Below, piece after piece: positions 37,257 to 49,622 of a stretch of 64,000 nt of DNA. The position numbers and the translations under genes are program-made. Under the pieces are notes generated by a model. The model had not been told where the DNA came from. It saw only the letters and a program-made list of their open reading frames with translations, and made no database searches. The DNA lies in assembly GCA_905221605.1 (NCBI GenBank), contig CAJNDS010000669.1, positions 328,634 through 392,633 of the forward strand. Reading direction: 5' to 3'. The DNA is from Symbiodinium natans. Taxonomy: Eukaryota; Sar; Dinophyceae; Suessiales; Symbiodiniaceae. Position 1 is the first letter of the stretch, and each line of letters opens with the position of its first letter.

Positions 37257-38363
37257 TGAAATTAAGAAGAGCCCGGGCGGCATCAGGAAAAACTTATCGC
37301 CGATGCCGTACTCCAACGTCCGCTGGTCACAGATGCGTGCGTAAGGCAGGAAGTAGGTGTTCCAGACTCCATCCTGGGAGTTGCCATGGATTTCTCTGCC
37401 TTGTGGGTCTTGCTTTGATTTTGCTTGTGTTTCGTGGAAGCAGGCTGTAGACAGATACGGGCTGCACCTTTCAGACAGGGTTGGGGAAGTTGCGCATCTT
37501 GCACCGTGCACCATTTACCAAACAGTGCGCGGTCCTCGTTGATTTGGAAGGCCGCTGAACTCTTGTTGGTCTGCAATGCCTCGACACACCAACTCTTGAA
37601 TTCATCTGCGTGCAGCAAAGGGGGAGCTGCTGTGGCAGCTTTGAGGTCAAGCTTCGGCGAGGCCTTCTTGAACGCAGTGTGGCCGCGGCGGGTCCTGTTG
37701 GCCTGCAATCATGTCGGCAGAGCGCGGAGCAAATCAGTCGATGACCAAGGCAGCGCCCAAAGCATGTCGCACACCTTGCACCTTGCACCTACCGGGAGGA
37801 GCTGGACAAAGGCACAAAGCACCAGAGCAAGCACGGCAGGCCTTTGCAGTGGAAAGTACCGACTGCGGCGCCTTGGTAGGCCATCTGCTGGAGCCTACTT
37901 GGAGTTTCACCAACGTGCTAGCAAAGACTAGAGTGTCTGCGGGAGTTGTGATCTAGATTCCAGTGGTCAGCCTTTATATCAGAGACTGGTTGTAGAGCCG
38001 GTGTTCTCTCCAAATAACTTCGCACAGCTCGTCGCTGCATGTCACCGGAACCTAGTCGATGGGGTTTTGTATTCAAAGCTGAAGAACAAGGCCTTCTGAT
38101 GCCCCAAGCCCCAAGCAGCAACGCGCTGTCTGTGCCCCTGCAGCATGGCTGCATTCTCGCCACCTTTGAAGGCCGAAGGACTGCGTTGGTTCATGGTTCT
38201 CTGGGCGCTCTCGCATCTGCACGGTCTAAACGACTCCCAGAAAGCATTGAAGGAGTAGGACAACGTCCAAGCTGCCGTCGCAGGCGTCTCCGCTGATGCA
38301 GCTCGCGCCCGCAGCATGCAGGGCAGCGGCGAGGACGCAGGCGACGGCCCTGAGAGCGTACAT
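37257..38363 (-). CDS. Duplicated gene, 5' exons with signal peptide, unit A
   Basis: Exon 1 (38,276-38,363) starts ATG and reads MYALRAVACVLAAALHAAGA then SCISGDACDG: a basic-hydrophobic signal peptide with small residues before Cys. It ends at a GC donor. Exon 2 (38,136-38,163) continues GENAAMLQ in phase and also ends at a GC donor. A candidate exon near 37,796-37,890 is unresolved. Exon 37,531-37,702 reads NRTRRGHTAFKKASPKLDLK, then LLHADEFKSWCVEALQ and AAFQINED, ending C|GCGCAC. Exon 37,257-37,444 joins it in phase (NED-P-CFHETQ) and reads GVWNTYFLPYARICDQ, then LEYGIGDKFFLMPPGLF, ending at a GT donor (TTTCA|GTGAGC). The product is secreted or membrane-bound; the family is unknown. The 4-kb element lies in the next intron. 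The same exons recur in unit B. Confidence 0.6.
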
Positions 38364-39478
38364 CCCTTGGGGCCTGAAAAAGGCACCTCAAAGCCTTCCC
38401 CCTCCCAAGACGCGCGCAACTTCTCACGAGTCTCACCCTTTCAGTCCCAGCGTCCACACCATGTTCTGCCTTTTTCGGGCTTTTCTGCCTCTCCCTTGGT
38501 GTGAAGGCGGCACGACCTCTGCCCAAACGGCTGCGGCCAAGGGCCTGCATCTGGGAAAGCAAATGGCAATCGCTTGGCTGAGCCCAGACGATGGAAGGAG
38601 ATGCAGGCGATCTCACAGGGACAGCTCTTCTTGCGATAACCTTGCCTCCTGGGATATTACCCAGGAAATCCAGGGTCTGCATGCTCGGTGTGAAACGTTG
38701 ATCTATTCCGGGAAGGGTGGACGCCGAGCCCGGAAGCCTGCCCCGCGAACAACAAACTCTGAACGCTAGATGGGCTTGTTGGAGTCAGGCTACCAAAGAA
38801 ATTCTCCCAAATCCTGGACCCTCCAAGCCTCAATGACTCAATTTTAAGCCCTTAAACCCCCCTAAAAAGACCCGCCAACGAGTGCTCGCTCAGGCGGGCA
38901 GCGTCGCTATGCGGGACTCGAGGCTTTCGAGTCTGCCAGGGCTCACCATGGGGTTCAGGGTGTGGGGCTTAAGGTTTGCTGTTCAAGGTTTAGGCCCCTA
39001 TCCTCGCACCCAGACGCTTTTCTAAACCAAAAGTTGCTTCGCGGCTCGAGGTTCTACTTTGCACTAGTTCTCTAAGTTCCAGGCAACTGCCCCTCGACAT
39101 GAATGTTGACGCAGGAAAGTCGAGCACGTGCAAGGGGCGCGGGCGCAACAGATTCTCGGCAAATCGCATCAACCTGACACCTTGAGCCGTCGGCTCGGGG
39201 CGAAGGGTTTGGGAGTTTAGGGATGACGGCTCATGGGCTTCGGGGCTTTGAGGGCATCGGGGTCCACGAGCCTTGAGCACTTCGTCCATGACGTCGGACA
39301 CGTGCGCCTCGGATCTGCTGCTCTCGCATAGGGTTTGGGGTTTATGGGCTTCGGGTCTGCCATAAAGCTTCGGCCCCCCATGAATCCCCAAACTCGCAAC
39401 ATCCCCTGCAAACCCAACTGCCCAACTGACCAGTCCACTAAACTGATGGCAGCCCAAACACCTGAGGGCCCTAAGCCC

Positions 39479-39540
39479 TGAACCCCAAAATCTGAACCGT
39501 GAACCCTTTAAACCCTAAACCCTGATCCCTAAAACCCTAG
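39479..39540 (-). repeat. CCCTAAA-type text between units A and B
   Basis: CCCTAAA, CCCTGAA and CCCTGATCC units fill part of the 180-bp spacer between the tandem units. A longer stretch of the same text follows unit B (46,340-46,456). Confidence 0.8.
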
Positions 39541-42500
39541 CGTCAGCGCAGCTAAGCCAGGAGACGGTCACAAATGTCTGAAGACACCCCCCCCCCTAAC
39601 AGGAGTCTCCAAGATTCCTCATCCCTATGCCTGCGACAGCAAAAGCACGCCACAGGGGAAAGGACGTGAAAAAGAGAACGCCGCATCAGCTCTTGCACTC
39701 TACAAGGGCTTTAGGCACTTTAGGGAGTTTGGGGGGGGATAAATGGAATCACGGAGCCAGCTTTCAGCCGCTCCATGCCTCGAAACGCATCGGCACGGAG
39801 GCGAATGCCAGGTCTTGGGTGGATGGGCCGTGCGTGTTCAGGTGCTTGAGCACTAGAAGCGCGAATGGCAGAGCGCAACGCCTGTTGGTATATATAATTT
39901 GCGGGCCCTAAGCTTCCGGGGAGCCCTGGGCTACTGCCAACAAACAGAAACACGGCTGCGGCCAGGGGCGCGTGGCAATGCACAGAAGCTCCGAAACACC
40001 GAAGCTCCTAAGCCCCAAACCCTAAACCCTAAACCCGAAACCTCCAAGCACTCCAAAATCCGGAGCTTTCAGGCTGAACTCGAGATCTTCGACTCAAGGC
40101 CTTACAACCCTAGAGCCCCAAAGCACCCTAATACTCCAAAGTTCACCCTTTTTTCGTTGGCACTGCGGGGAGTGCCAAAGTGCTTTTGCTAAGGACCTCT
40201 CTGACTTCGAGTGATCGAGGGGTCCAGGGTTGCTGGGGTTTGGAGTTTTCTAGGATTTTGGGTGATTGACGAGGCGGAAGCGTGCCACTCGTGTTGGCTT
40301 GCTTCTCTAGAATCCTGATCCAGCTTCTTTCACTCGACACTGCTGAACTTCTTGTCGACCCAACTCTACAAGCAAACCACGTCCCTGCTTTACTGGGAGA
40401 CATGCTCAACACGTTCGCTTGTGGAACAACGCCACGAATGTAGAGCATCCACTGTGACTCTGTGCGCGGCATCTTGGGGTGGGGCTTGAAAACAGTGAAT
40501 CGTTTAGCTGTGTCGGCCCTCGCTGCAGAGTGAAGCCAGGACCAGTGGTCTTCCTGGACAATGCCGCAGCCTGCACTACGTGCATGGGGAAGCGGCCCTA
40601 TGCCAGGACTGTACAGAGTGTGCCGTTGGTAAAGTTGCGACCCGCCATCCGGTGTCATCTCACGCATTCAACGCATTCGTGGTGATGTGTACGTTGGAGA
40701 CTTGCGCCTTCCATGCATGCAGGGACTGGGCATGACTTTGCCATCGGGATCTGGTTGACATTGCTGTTGTATGGGGAAAGCCTACAACTCGCGAGGTGCT
40801 CTCCCCAATGGTTCAGACCTCTCCTTCACATGCCCGCCAAAAGAGACTGGTCTTTGGAGATCAACTCCCCAAGGAGTGCAAGCAACTGCAATGGACGGGC
40901 GATACCCAAAGCCCTTTCCAGCCTTGTTGCCGGAGCAGTACGATGGTGCCTGAATGACTGCGACACTTGGTGCAGGCTACGCACGCCAAAGCTGCGGCAA
41001 GGAGAACATCCGAATGTCAGGAAACTTTGTGTTCTCAAATCCGCTGCTCTGAAAGAGGCGCACTTGCTGCGACAGACACTGTGCTTTTGGCTCGACATGT
41101 TTGTCTACGCTCGGTGCAAGCGAGATTCTCCCTAGCGACTTAGTGGAAAAGGTACCCAACTACTGTGCGGGTCTGAGCAGCACTGCCTGGCAGGAGGCAC
41201 CATCCAGCCACGTCATGTCCGAGCCTCGGATTCAGCAACCTATCAATGCCCCTCTACACTCTCCACAGGGGATTCTGCTTGACATCACATCAAGATTGTC
41301 AGCCTGTCAGATAAGATGCTTTCCCAGTAGTCGAAGACCAAGACCATTCCGCTGGAGAGCTGCGGCCACATGCCTTGGGCTTGACAAGCGAGCGCACGAG
41401 CCCTGAGCGTGTCTCTCGCAGGATACGTCGCAGCGAAAGTTTGCTCAATTGGTCCCCGTGTCAGTCTCCGTCTCACAGACACTGGGCATGCTCGAACCTC
41501 GGCCAAACGCCAGCCGAGGTTCTGCTCAGAGCGCTGTTGGCCATGGTGTTGCTGATCACCTTCTCCCCCTGCAGCAGCATTGTGCAAAGCTTGCCGTCAA
41601 CGCCGAGACCCAGACGACCAAGTATCATTCCCATGTTACTCTTATGGCAAGCCAAAGTCCATATCGCCGACTTTGGAGGTTCCTTGAAGGCTCCGTAGGG
41701 TTTTGGGACTGGCAAAGAGGGCCTGCTGGACCGTCACAAGGACGCTCTCCGAGTCGGTCTCTCGAAATTGGACCTTGGCTCAGGCGTTGGTGGCAGTGAA
41801 AAACAATCCGATCTCCGCACACAGACGGGCTTCGGCTCGAAGCGTTGGGTCGAGAGTGCAAAGGGAGGTTGGGGATACAGTGGGCTATGGGCTGCATGAT
41901 GATGCTAAACACCCTTGGCCTCAAACGCTGGCCAGGCCTCAAAGGGGGGGACTGTTGAAGTAGACTGTAGGCGACGCCCAAGGCACGGAATAGTTGAAGG
42001 GGTGCTCGGTGTCGATGGTGTTCGCGTTGCCCGGACCGAACAATGCCGGCGAGAATCTTGGGGGTGGTGTGAGGATGTGTGAGGATAGAAAGGGAACTGA
42101 CACAATTAGACCCCCGCAATCTGAAGGGTCATCTGAAGCAAGCACTGCTAATTTTGCGGGCAGGATGGGCAACTTCAAGGAAAATATCACGAAACCTCAG
42201 ATGCGGGACCTCATCGGCCTGTTGATAATAGGGGGAGGGGACTACTGGCAGCTGGCTCGATACCCAAAAGCCTCCACCCAAGCAAACCTTGCCAGCTCAG
42301 AGGCTTCATGACGGGGCTTCCATTGCCGTCGCAGGTCTCGTGTGAAGCCGGGTCGCCACAGAGGTGGTTCGTGACCTCCAGGGCTTGGGGTTTAAAACCG
42401 TCAAGGGCTTTAGCAGCCAGGTTCGTTGCAATCCTCGCGTAATTGCGATTCAATCCTTCCGCAAGCTGACGGTGCCTTCCTTGACCCGGTTTGGTTCAAC

Positions 42501-43141
42501 GCACGACCGCGCTCAAAGATTCTTGACGGTTGCCTCAACCGAAGCAGAAGGCAGCAGCAAACGCTCTAAACTCCCTCTTTTGGCTAGGCATGGAACTGAG
42601 AAGCTTTGTACCACCAGGGCCTGTAGCGCGTGAGTGTTCATCTCGTTCAGGTCAAACTCCTGGCTTGCTGGGTCTCTCCACGGACGTTCGCCCGGGCTTA
42701 GACTTCAAGCAGGGTTGGGGCTTGAGGTTTAGGTTTGGGAACCCTAAACCTGACATCCTAAACCCTAAACCCCACACACTCTCAGCTTAGGCTCGTTGCA
42801 GCAGTTGCCACCCACACAGTTGGCATCGCAGTAGCAGTCCCCAAACTCACCTCAGGGTTCAGGGTTTTAAGGGGGTTACGGCTTACGGTTGAGGAGGTGG
42901 TGATTACCTCCCCTTAGTAAGAAACCTGCCCACATACTATCACATCACAAAATGACGACTACGAGGGTGAGGAGGATCCCAAACATCCGGAGGGACGGGA
43001 CGAAAGTTCTAAGAAGCCTCATCCTGCTCCTCTCGCAGACAAGGCTCCAGGTGAAGATGCCGGCATGGCCACCAAGAAAAAGTTGACCTCAGCTACGGCT
43101 GTCACGAAACGGAGATCACGCAGCTGATGCACGAGCAACAC

Positions 43142-43782
43142 TGCAACACTCCCTTCCCCTGCAAATCTCATGAAGAGGCCTCGATTAGGGCAATGAATAG
43201 CGCGCCTTTTAGTATATTTAAAATGGGCCCCTTTCACTCTTTATAAAGCCAATGTAAAAATCATTACGGCGCGCGTGAGCTTGCCCGTAATTTAATATTG
43301 GATTTCTAAAGATTGAAACCTTCATGAACGACTCTGGGGGAAAAACGCCCATTAAAACATATTAAATTCATGCGTGCCTTAGAATTTGATATATTTTAAT
43401 AGGGTTTTCGTGAAGTCGCGAGTGAAGGGTGAAAGGGGGACGGCTGCACGGGAAAGTACTGTGTTCCTTCGTTCGTCCAGTTGTTCCGTGCGTTCGTTCC
43501 TCTCTTTCGCTCCCTTAATAATAAGATTAACAGGCCAATTTCGGGGGCGTTTTTAGTGGGCGTATGGTTCACTTCGTTCATCTAATTCGCCCATCAAAAA
43601 CACTCCCAAAATATTATGTTCTGGGGCGTTCACTTCGTTCACTTGAAACGCAAATTAACGAAGGAGTGAAGGGAGTGAGTGATCCATTGAACGAAGACAT
43701 GAACGCGAGAACACGGCCAAGAAACTGAGGTGCATGAGGCTGATTAATAAAGGTGCCAGTGAAAAGGTCTTATGGTTGTATT
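43142..43782. other. AT-rich insertion specific to unit B
   Basis: Unit A reads straight from GAGCAACACT to AGCTGTGCTGCAAAGG with only five bases between (32,805-32,830). Unit B has about 640 bp of AT-rich DNA there. It holds repeated ACTTCGTTCA motifs and an imperfect inverted pair (GGGCGTTTTTAGTGGGCG against CGCCCATCAAAAACACTCCC at about 43,543-43,608). No clean terminal repeats or target duplication seen; loss from A is the alternative. Confidence 0.7.
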
Positions 43783-44195
43783 AGCTGTACTGCAAAGGGC
43801 AGCAACAAGGGTCCTAGAAAGTCTGACAACGCCAAGACTGGTCAAGCAGCATTGCAGCCGCAGCCGGCCCCGTTCCTTTGCTGACTTGGGGCCAGTTGCT
43901 TCAATGTCCGAAGAATTGTTCTGGGCTTGCCTTTAGAGGCGGTGGGGAGGGCGGGGGAGGGAGGGGGATGTCGAGAGCCCCAAGGCCCCAAGACATAGAA
44001 AAGGCTGACGCTGGACAAAGGGCAGGTAGACGGTCGCCGAGAAGGTCTTTCCAGCAAGCTGCAGCATCTCGAAGTTTCCAGCCGTGCAAGAATCCGCGGT
44101 GTCGTACTTCCTGAGATCTACATGAGTACCCATTGAAGCACATGCGAAAGTTTGGCACCTGGTAAGGGCAATGAAGGTGAGAGCTTTTTCAGCTC

Positions 44196-45420
44196 CCTGA
44201 AATTAAGAAAAGCCCGGGCGGCATCAGGAAGTACTTGTCGTTGATGCCGTACTCCAACGTCCGCTGGTCAGTGATGCTTGCTCCAGGCAGGAAGTAGGTG
44301 TTCCAGACTCCATCCTGGGGGTTGCCATGGATTTCTCTGCCTTGTGGGTCTTGCTTTGATCTTGCTTGTGTTTCACGGAAGCAAGCTGAAGACGGGTATG
44401 GGCTGCACCTTTCAGACGGGGTTGGGGAAGTTGCGCATCTTGCACCGTGCACCATTTACCAAACAGTGCCCGCGGTCCTCGTTGATTTGGAAGGCCGATG
44501 AACTCTGGCTGGTCTGCAATGCCTCGACACACAAACACAAACTCTTGAATTCATCTGCGTGCAGCAAAGGGGGAGCTGCTGTGGCAGCTTTGAGGTCAAG
44601 CTTCGGCGAGGCCCTTCTTGAACGCAGTGTGGCCGCGGCGGGTCCTGTTGACCTGCAATCATGTCGGCAGAGCGTGGAGCAAATCAGTCGATGACCAAGG
44701 CGGCACCCAAAGCATGTCGCACACCTTGCACCTACCACCTCCTACCACCTACCGGGAGGAGCTGGACAAAGGCACAAAGCACCAGAGAGAGGAAGCACGG
44801 CAGGCCTTTGCAGTGGAAAGTACCGACTGCGGCGCCTTGGTAGGCCATCTGCAGCCGACTTGGAGTTTCACCCATGTGCTAACAAAGACTGGTGGCCTCA
44901 GGGCCTCGAGGCCCCTCGGGCCCAACCAAAAAAGGAATACAGAGCTTTCGGACACTATCAGTCTCTCACTCAGGGGTCGATGATTGATTATTGTTGTGAA
45001 CTTACTACGAGTAGACTACCTGCGGGAGATTGAGATACCAGTGGTCAGCCTTTCTATCTTTACAGAGATCCTAAGAACTTCGCACAGCTCGGCCCTCGCT
45101 GCATGTCACAGGAACCTAGTCGATGGGGTTTTGAATTCAGGGCTGAAGAACAAGGCCTTCTGATGCCCCAAGCAGCAACGCGCTGTCTGTGCCCCTGCAG
45201 CATGGCTGCATTCTCGCCACCTTTGAAGGCCGAAGGAATGCGTTGGTCCATGGTTCTCTGGGCGCTCTCGCATCTGCACGGTCTAAACGACTCCCAGAAA
45301 GCATTGAAGGCGTAGGACAACGTTCAAGCTGCCGTCGCAGGCGTCTCCGCTGATGCAGCTCGCGCCCGCAGCATGCAGGGCAGCGGCGAGGACGCAGGCG
45401 ACGGCCCTGAGAGCGTACAT
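44196..45420 (-). pseudogene. Duplicated gene, 5' exons in unit B, probably decayed
   Basis: Exon 1 (45,333-45,420) and exon 2 (45,193-45,220) are intact and give the same signal peptide, with the GC donors kept. Further on, B differs by indels. One extra base near 44,611-44,613 shifts the frame in the exon reading NRTRRGHTAFKK and leads to TGA six codons on. Four extra bases lie near 44,786-44,791 in the candidate small exon. The exon reading GVWNTYFLPGASITDQ is open, but its GT donor has become GG (TTTCAGGGAGC). The GC donor of exon 37,531-37,702 in A has two extra bases downstream in B, inside the intron. I infer that B is non-functional or spliced differently; undiscovered alternative splice sites could rescue it. 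Confidence 0.5.
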
Positions 45421-46339
45421 CCCTTGGGCCTGAAAAAGGCACCTCAAAGCCTTCCCCCTCCCAAGACGCGCGCGTTGCACGAAATCTCACCCTTTCAGTC
45501 CCAGCGTCCACACCATGTTCTGCCTTTTCGGCTTTTCTGCCTCTCCCTTTGGTGTGAAGGCGGCACGACCTCTGCCCAAACGGCTGCGGCCAGGGCCTGC
45601 ATCTGGGAAAGCTAATGGCAATCACTTGGCTGAGCCCAGACGATGGAAGGAGATGCAGGCGATCACTAGGCGATCAAATAGAGACAGCTCTTCTTGCAAT
45701 AACCTTGCCTCCTGGGATATTACCCAGGAAATCCAGGGTCTGCATGCTCGGTGTGAAACGTTTGCCCAGAAGACTGCCCTGCGAACCCTAAACTCGGAAC
45801 GTTAGATGGGTGGAGTCCAGATGTATAATCTCACGATGTAAGCTACCAAAGAAAGGCGCCCAAATCCTGGAACCCTTCCAAGCCTCAATGACTCAATGCA
45901 AATGCCTGATATTCCCCCTGAAAGGACCCCGCAGCTCAGGCTGGCAGCGTCGCTATGCGGGACTCGAGGCTTTCGAGGTGGGTCTGCCAGAGCTAACCCA
46001 TGGGGTTTAGGGTGCGGGGCATAAGGTTTGATGCTGTGTAGTTTTAGGGCTGGCGGGTTTTACCCCTCATCCCCGCACGCAGAGGGCTGTCAAGACCCTT
46101 AAACCAGATTCTCGGCACATTGCATCAACCTGACACATTGATAAGCTGGCTCGGGGCTAAGGGTTTGGGGGTTTAGGGATGTTGAGGGTGCATGGGGTCT
46201 GACGGTTCGTGGGCTTCGGGGCTTCTAGGGCATCGGGGTCCACGAGCCTTGAGCACTTCGTCCATGACGTCGGACACTTGCGCCTCGGATCTGCTGCTCA
46301 GACATACGGTTTGGGGTTTAGGGGCTTCGGGTCTGCCTT

Positions 46340-46456
46340 AAAAACTAAATCCTGATGCCTAAACCCTCAACCCTTATCCCTAAACCCTAAATCCTGATCC
46401 CTAAACCCTATAAACCCTAAACCCTAAATCCTGAACCCTAAACCCTAAACCCTAAG
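46340..46456 (-). repeat. CCCTAAA array at the end of unit B
   Basis: About fourteen CCCTAAA-type units with ATCCTGA interruptions, starting exactly where homology to unit A ends. Confidence 0.85.
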
Positions 46457-46619
46457 TCATTCCTCCCATTTCAGCGGCCTCTGCAGCACTTTGCGGGACC
46501 CGCCGTCCGTCGGCCGCCTCCTCGAGGGCCTGAGAAGGCGACTGGTAGGGCTTATAAGGTTTAGGGGGGGCTCAGGGGGGAACTGGGTGGGTTCACGTGT
46601 GAGCGTGGGAAGAGCGTGA

Positions 46620-47180
46620 CAGGGATAATACTATGTGATCAGTGGTTAAGGTTTCATGGAGAGAACTACCGCGGTTGTACTTCGTTCTCTCATTCATTTC
46701 GTACACTTGTAATATAATTCACGCGTGTACTCATTCATTACGTTCTCTTCGTAGTTGTATTCATATGCACGCCAAATAGTAAGTCTTTTTATGAGGCGTG
46801 CGTGTTACGTTCATAATATTATTGTAATTCACGCGTCTTTCATGCTTCATTCCTTGTAATTACAATACTATTATTCTCTTCACCTTTACCTTTCCATCCC
46901 GGGCTGTTGGCAGTCAAGTGAGCACTCATGATAAGGTGAATCCAGAATAATAGAGTGTCCTAAAGGTAAAGCTAATATTAGTATTATTGTAATGAGTGCG
47001 TAAATTACAAATGAAATGAACGAAGTGAATGTAATGCGTGAATTTATGCACGTTACGTTCATTATATTATTACGAAGAGAGTTATAGTTCGTGCATATTA
47101 TAATGAAGTGAGTGTACGAACGAAGCATGAATACGTACGAAATATAAGGAACGAAGGACAGGATTCTAATACTAAATGGT
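46620..47180. other. AT-rich block with TTCGT/ACGAA motifs
   Basis: Low-GC segment with repeated TTCGTTC, CATTCATT, AACGAAGTGAA and AATATTATTGTAAT text on both strands, resembling 43,142-43,782 and 26,340-26,720. No gene seen. Confidence 0.7.
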
Positions 47181-49229
47181 CATATTACGGGCTCTTGGCA
47201 CATGAATCCAACCTCTAGGAGTTAACATGTTCATGAGCTAGCTTCAGAATCTTGGAGTCCATTATTAACTGAGTTCTCTCGCTACATCTGGTTCCTGTTG
47301 GCAGTTAAGGTGTGTTCGTAAGCCCGGGCAAGACTGACAGGTTGTAGGGTGGTTCAGGCCTAGGGGGTTTGAGGGGGTTTGGGGTGTTTTGAGGCTTTGG
47401 GTTTTGGGTGCATAAGGGGTTTCGAGAGTTTGGGGCGTTCTCAGGGCGTTTCGGGGCTTTATGGGGCCAGGGCTTCGGGTGTAGGGTCCATGCAGGGATT
47501 GGCTTTTTGTAAAGTAGAATGCTTCATATGGGGTGCCTATGATGCAGACTCGGCGTGTTGGGCAGTCCTGTCCTACGTGATTTGGGGTTAACGTTGGGCC
47601 GCGGAGGGGGCAGCACACCTTACAAGCTTCACAGGTGAACACAGAAGATGTCCTAACCCTGACGAGTATGAAACCTCCCTGAACCCCAAACCCGGAACCC
47701 TCAATCCTGAACTTAAAGCCTTTTGCTTAAAAGAATGAAAGCTTTGCAAATACGAAAAAAAGACTCATAACTCAGCGCCGGAGTCTGGGTTCCTCACATC
47801 CTCAGCCTCCTGGTCGGCCGCCTCCTCGAGGGCCTCCACCAGTGCGAAGCTGTTTTAAAGGCTGCTTTAGGGGAAGGGGGAAGGGGGAGTTATCCTCAAC
47901 CCGAAGTCCCGGGAGTCTGGGGTTTAGGGACTTAGGGAGCTCAGGGAGCTCAGGGAGTTGAGGGAGCTTAGGGAGTTGGGGGGGGGGGCTGGATGAGCTC
48001 ATGCTGAGGGAGCTTAAGGGGGTTCACGTGTGCTTCAAATCCACGCTGCACCCCTAAACTCTGGCTGCTCTAGGTACGGGGACGGACCTCCGAGCGCAGG
48101 AACTCTTGCAGCTGCGGCACCTGCGGCTTCGGTGCCAGGATTTGGGAGAGTCCAAGTTTTCGGGGTTTAGTCTGGTTTAGGGTTTAGGGCTGAGGGTGTT
48201 TAAGGGTTTAGGGCTGAGGGTGGTGTGGGGTTTAGGGCTGCGGGTGGTTAAGCGCTTAGGGCTTATCGTGGTTCAGGGTTTGGAAGTTTCGGACTTAGGA
48301 TTTAAGTGCTAGGGGTTCTTGGTTCGGGGCCCAAAAAAACAAAACAAAAAGAAACGACAGCCAAAGCAAAGCAAAAGTACCCTCAACCCTCGTGGCCATG
48401 GGCGCACCTCAAGCGGATTCAGCTCGAAGTTGGTGTGGAGAGGCGCAAGGCGCGGAATCTGAGAGTCCGGGCCGGGGTACATGCCGAGAGATGATGCTCA
48501 GATCAATCCGAACTGTTGAGTCTCTAGAGTGTTGCCGTGCAGCGTCCCAAACGGGTGTTGGGCAGACTGCGGAATTCTTGAGTGGTGTGCGCTTCTCTGG
48601 AAACTTTCAACAGAGAAAAGATCCACTCGACAGAGGTCCTACTGCTCTTTCTGCTCCTTCTGTTTTTTCTGGCCAACTCAGTTACGCACCGTGCTTGTAG
48701 GCATAAGCCCTTGTCTGCCCTAGCTTCACCCTATCACACTACTCCCCGCCCCCCCCCCCCCCCCCCCCCCCCCCCCGGCCCCCCGCCCCGAAATGTTGCA
48801 AGCTGCCCTTGCCGGCTCCGAGCCTGGGAGGTGGCTCTGCTTGGCACCTCGCAGACAACCACATCCTGGCAACGCATAGTTAGCAGGGTTCCAGGCTTAA
48901 GGCCCGGAATACACGGGAACGGAGCAGTTTAGGTGGGGCGAAAAGGGCTTTAGGCTGACCCACAAGAACAACAGAGCCCAACAGGCCAAGAAGCCCTACA
49001 AATGGTCTTCCCCATGAATACCCCCCTTTTCTGCACCGAAGAACCCTGGCCAGCCTTGGTCTGCTGGTACATGAACTGAAACATCTTGAAGTGCCGCAGG
49101 AAGGTCCTCCCCAACTCCCGAGTCGAGGATTACGGGAAACTTGGGGGCGTTGTAGTCATATGACATGTTGATCTTCTTGGCCAAGCTACCATAATATGGA
49201 CACGTTGCGGACCCACGCAGATATACATA
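47181..49229. other. Stretch without a supported gene
   Basis: Telomere-like text (47,340-47,470; 48,170-48,280), a long C homopolymer (about 48,748-48,776) and short overlapping frames. I see no splice-bounded exon here. Confidence 0.4.
48170..48280 (+). repeat. Degenerate TTTAGGG repeat
   Basis: TTTAGGG units alternate with GCTGAGGGTG text, giving a higher-order period of roughly 27-30 bp. Confidence 0.75.
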
Positions 49230-49232
49230 CAT

Positions 49233-49365
49233 GCATTCATTTCATTTCATTTCATTTCATGTCATTTCATTTCATTGCGTTTCGTTTCGTTTCGTTTCGT
49301 TTCCTTTAAATTCCCTTCCTTTCCATTCCATTCCATTCATTCCATTCATACACACATACATACAT
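49233..49365 (+). repeat. CATTT/TTCGT pentanucleotide microsatellite
   Basis: Tandem TTTCA units, then GTTTC units, then CATTC and ACATA units. The frame through it (HFISFHVISFH) is an artefact. Confidence 0.9.
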
Positions 49366-49622
49366 ATAGCCGCACTGTACATAGTATGGTTTCCTGATGT
49401 TTCTTTGGCAACTTGGAAGTGGCAACCCAATCTTGGGGTGCGGGTCCTAGCGGCAGCAACTCAGAAGATCAGGTCCAATCCCGGAAGTCACGCCCCTTTC
49501 TCCGAACCCAAGGGCCAACGCCCAACCCTGCCGATTGCGTCCTTGTTGCGTAGGCCCGAATCTGAGAGCAGCACCCGATCCCGGGTGCAATTCCGACAAC
49601 TCATGCTGTTTATTCAGCTACG

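Larger units (their letters stand above)
39546..46339. repeat. Tandem segmental duplication, unit B
   Basis: Direct repeat of unit A, without the 4-kb element and with a 641-bp AT-rich insertion (43,142-43,782). Small indels distinguish the copies: about 27 bp extra near 40,633-40,680 and about 20 bp extra near 41,931-41,950 in B. Confidence 0.95.

Noticed and set aside
41640-41698. Plus-strand AKVHIADFGGSL in unit B resembling a kinase DFG motif
   Set aside because: No HRD or other kinase motif precedes it in frame, and the minus strand encodes a more coherent exon (YGAFKEPPKSAIW). Chance resemblance.
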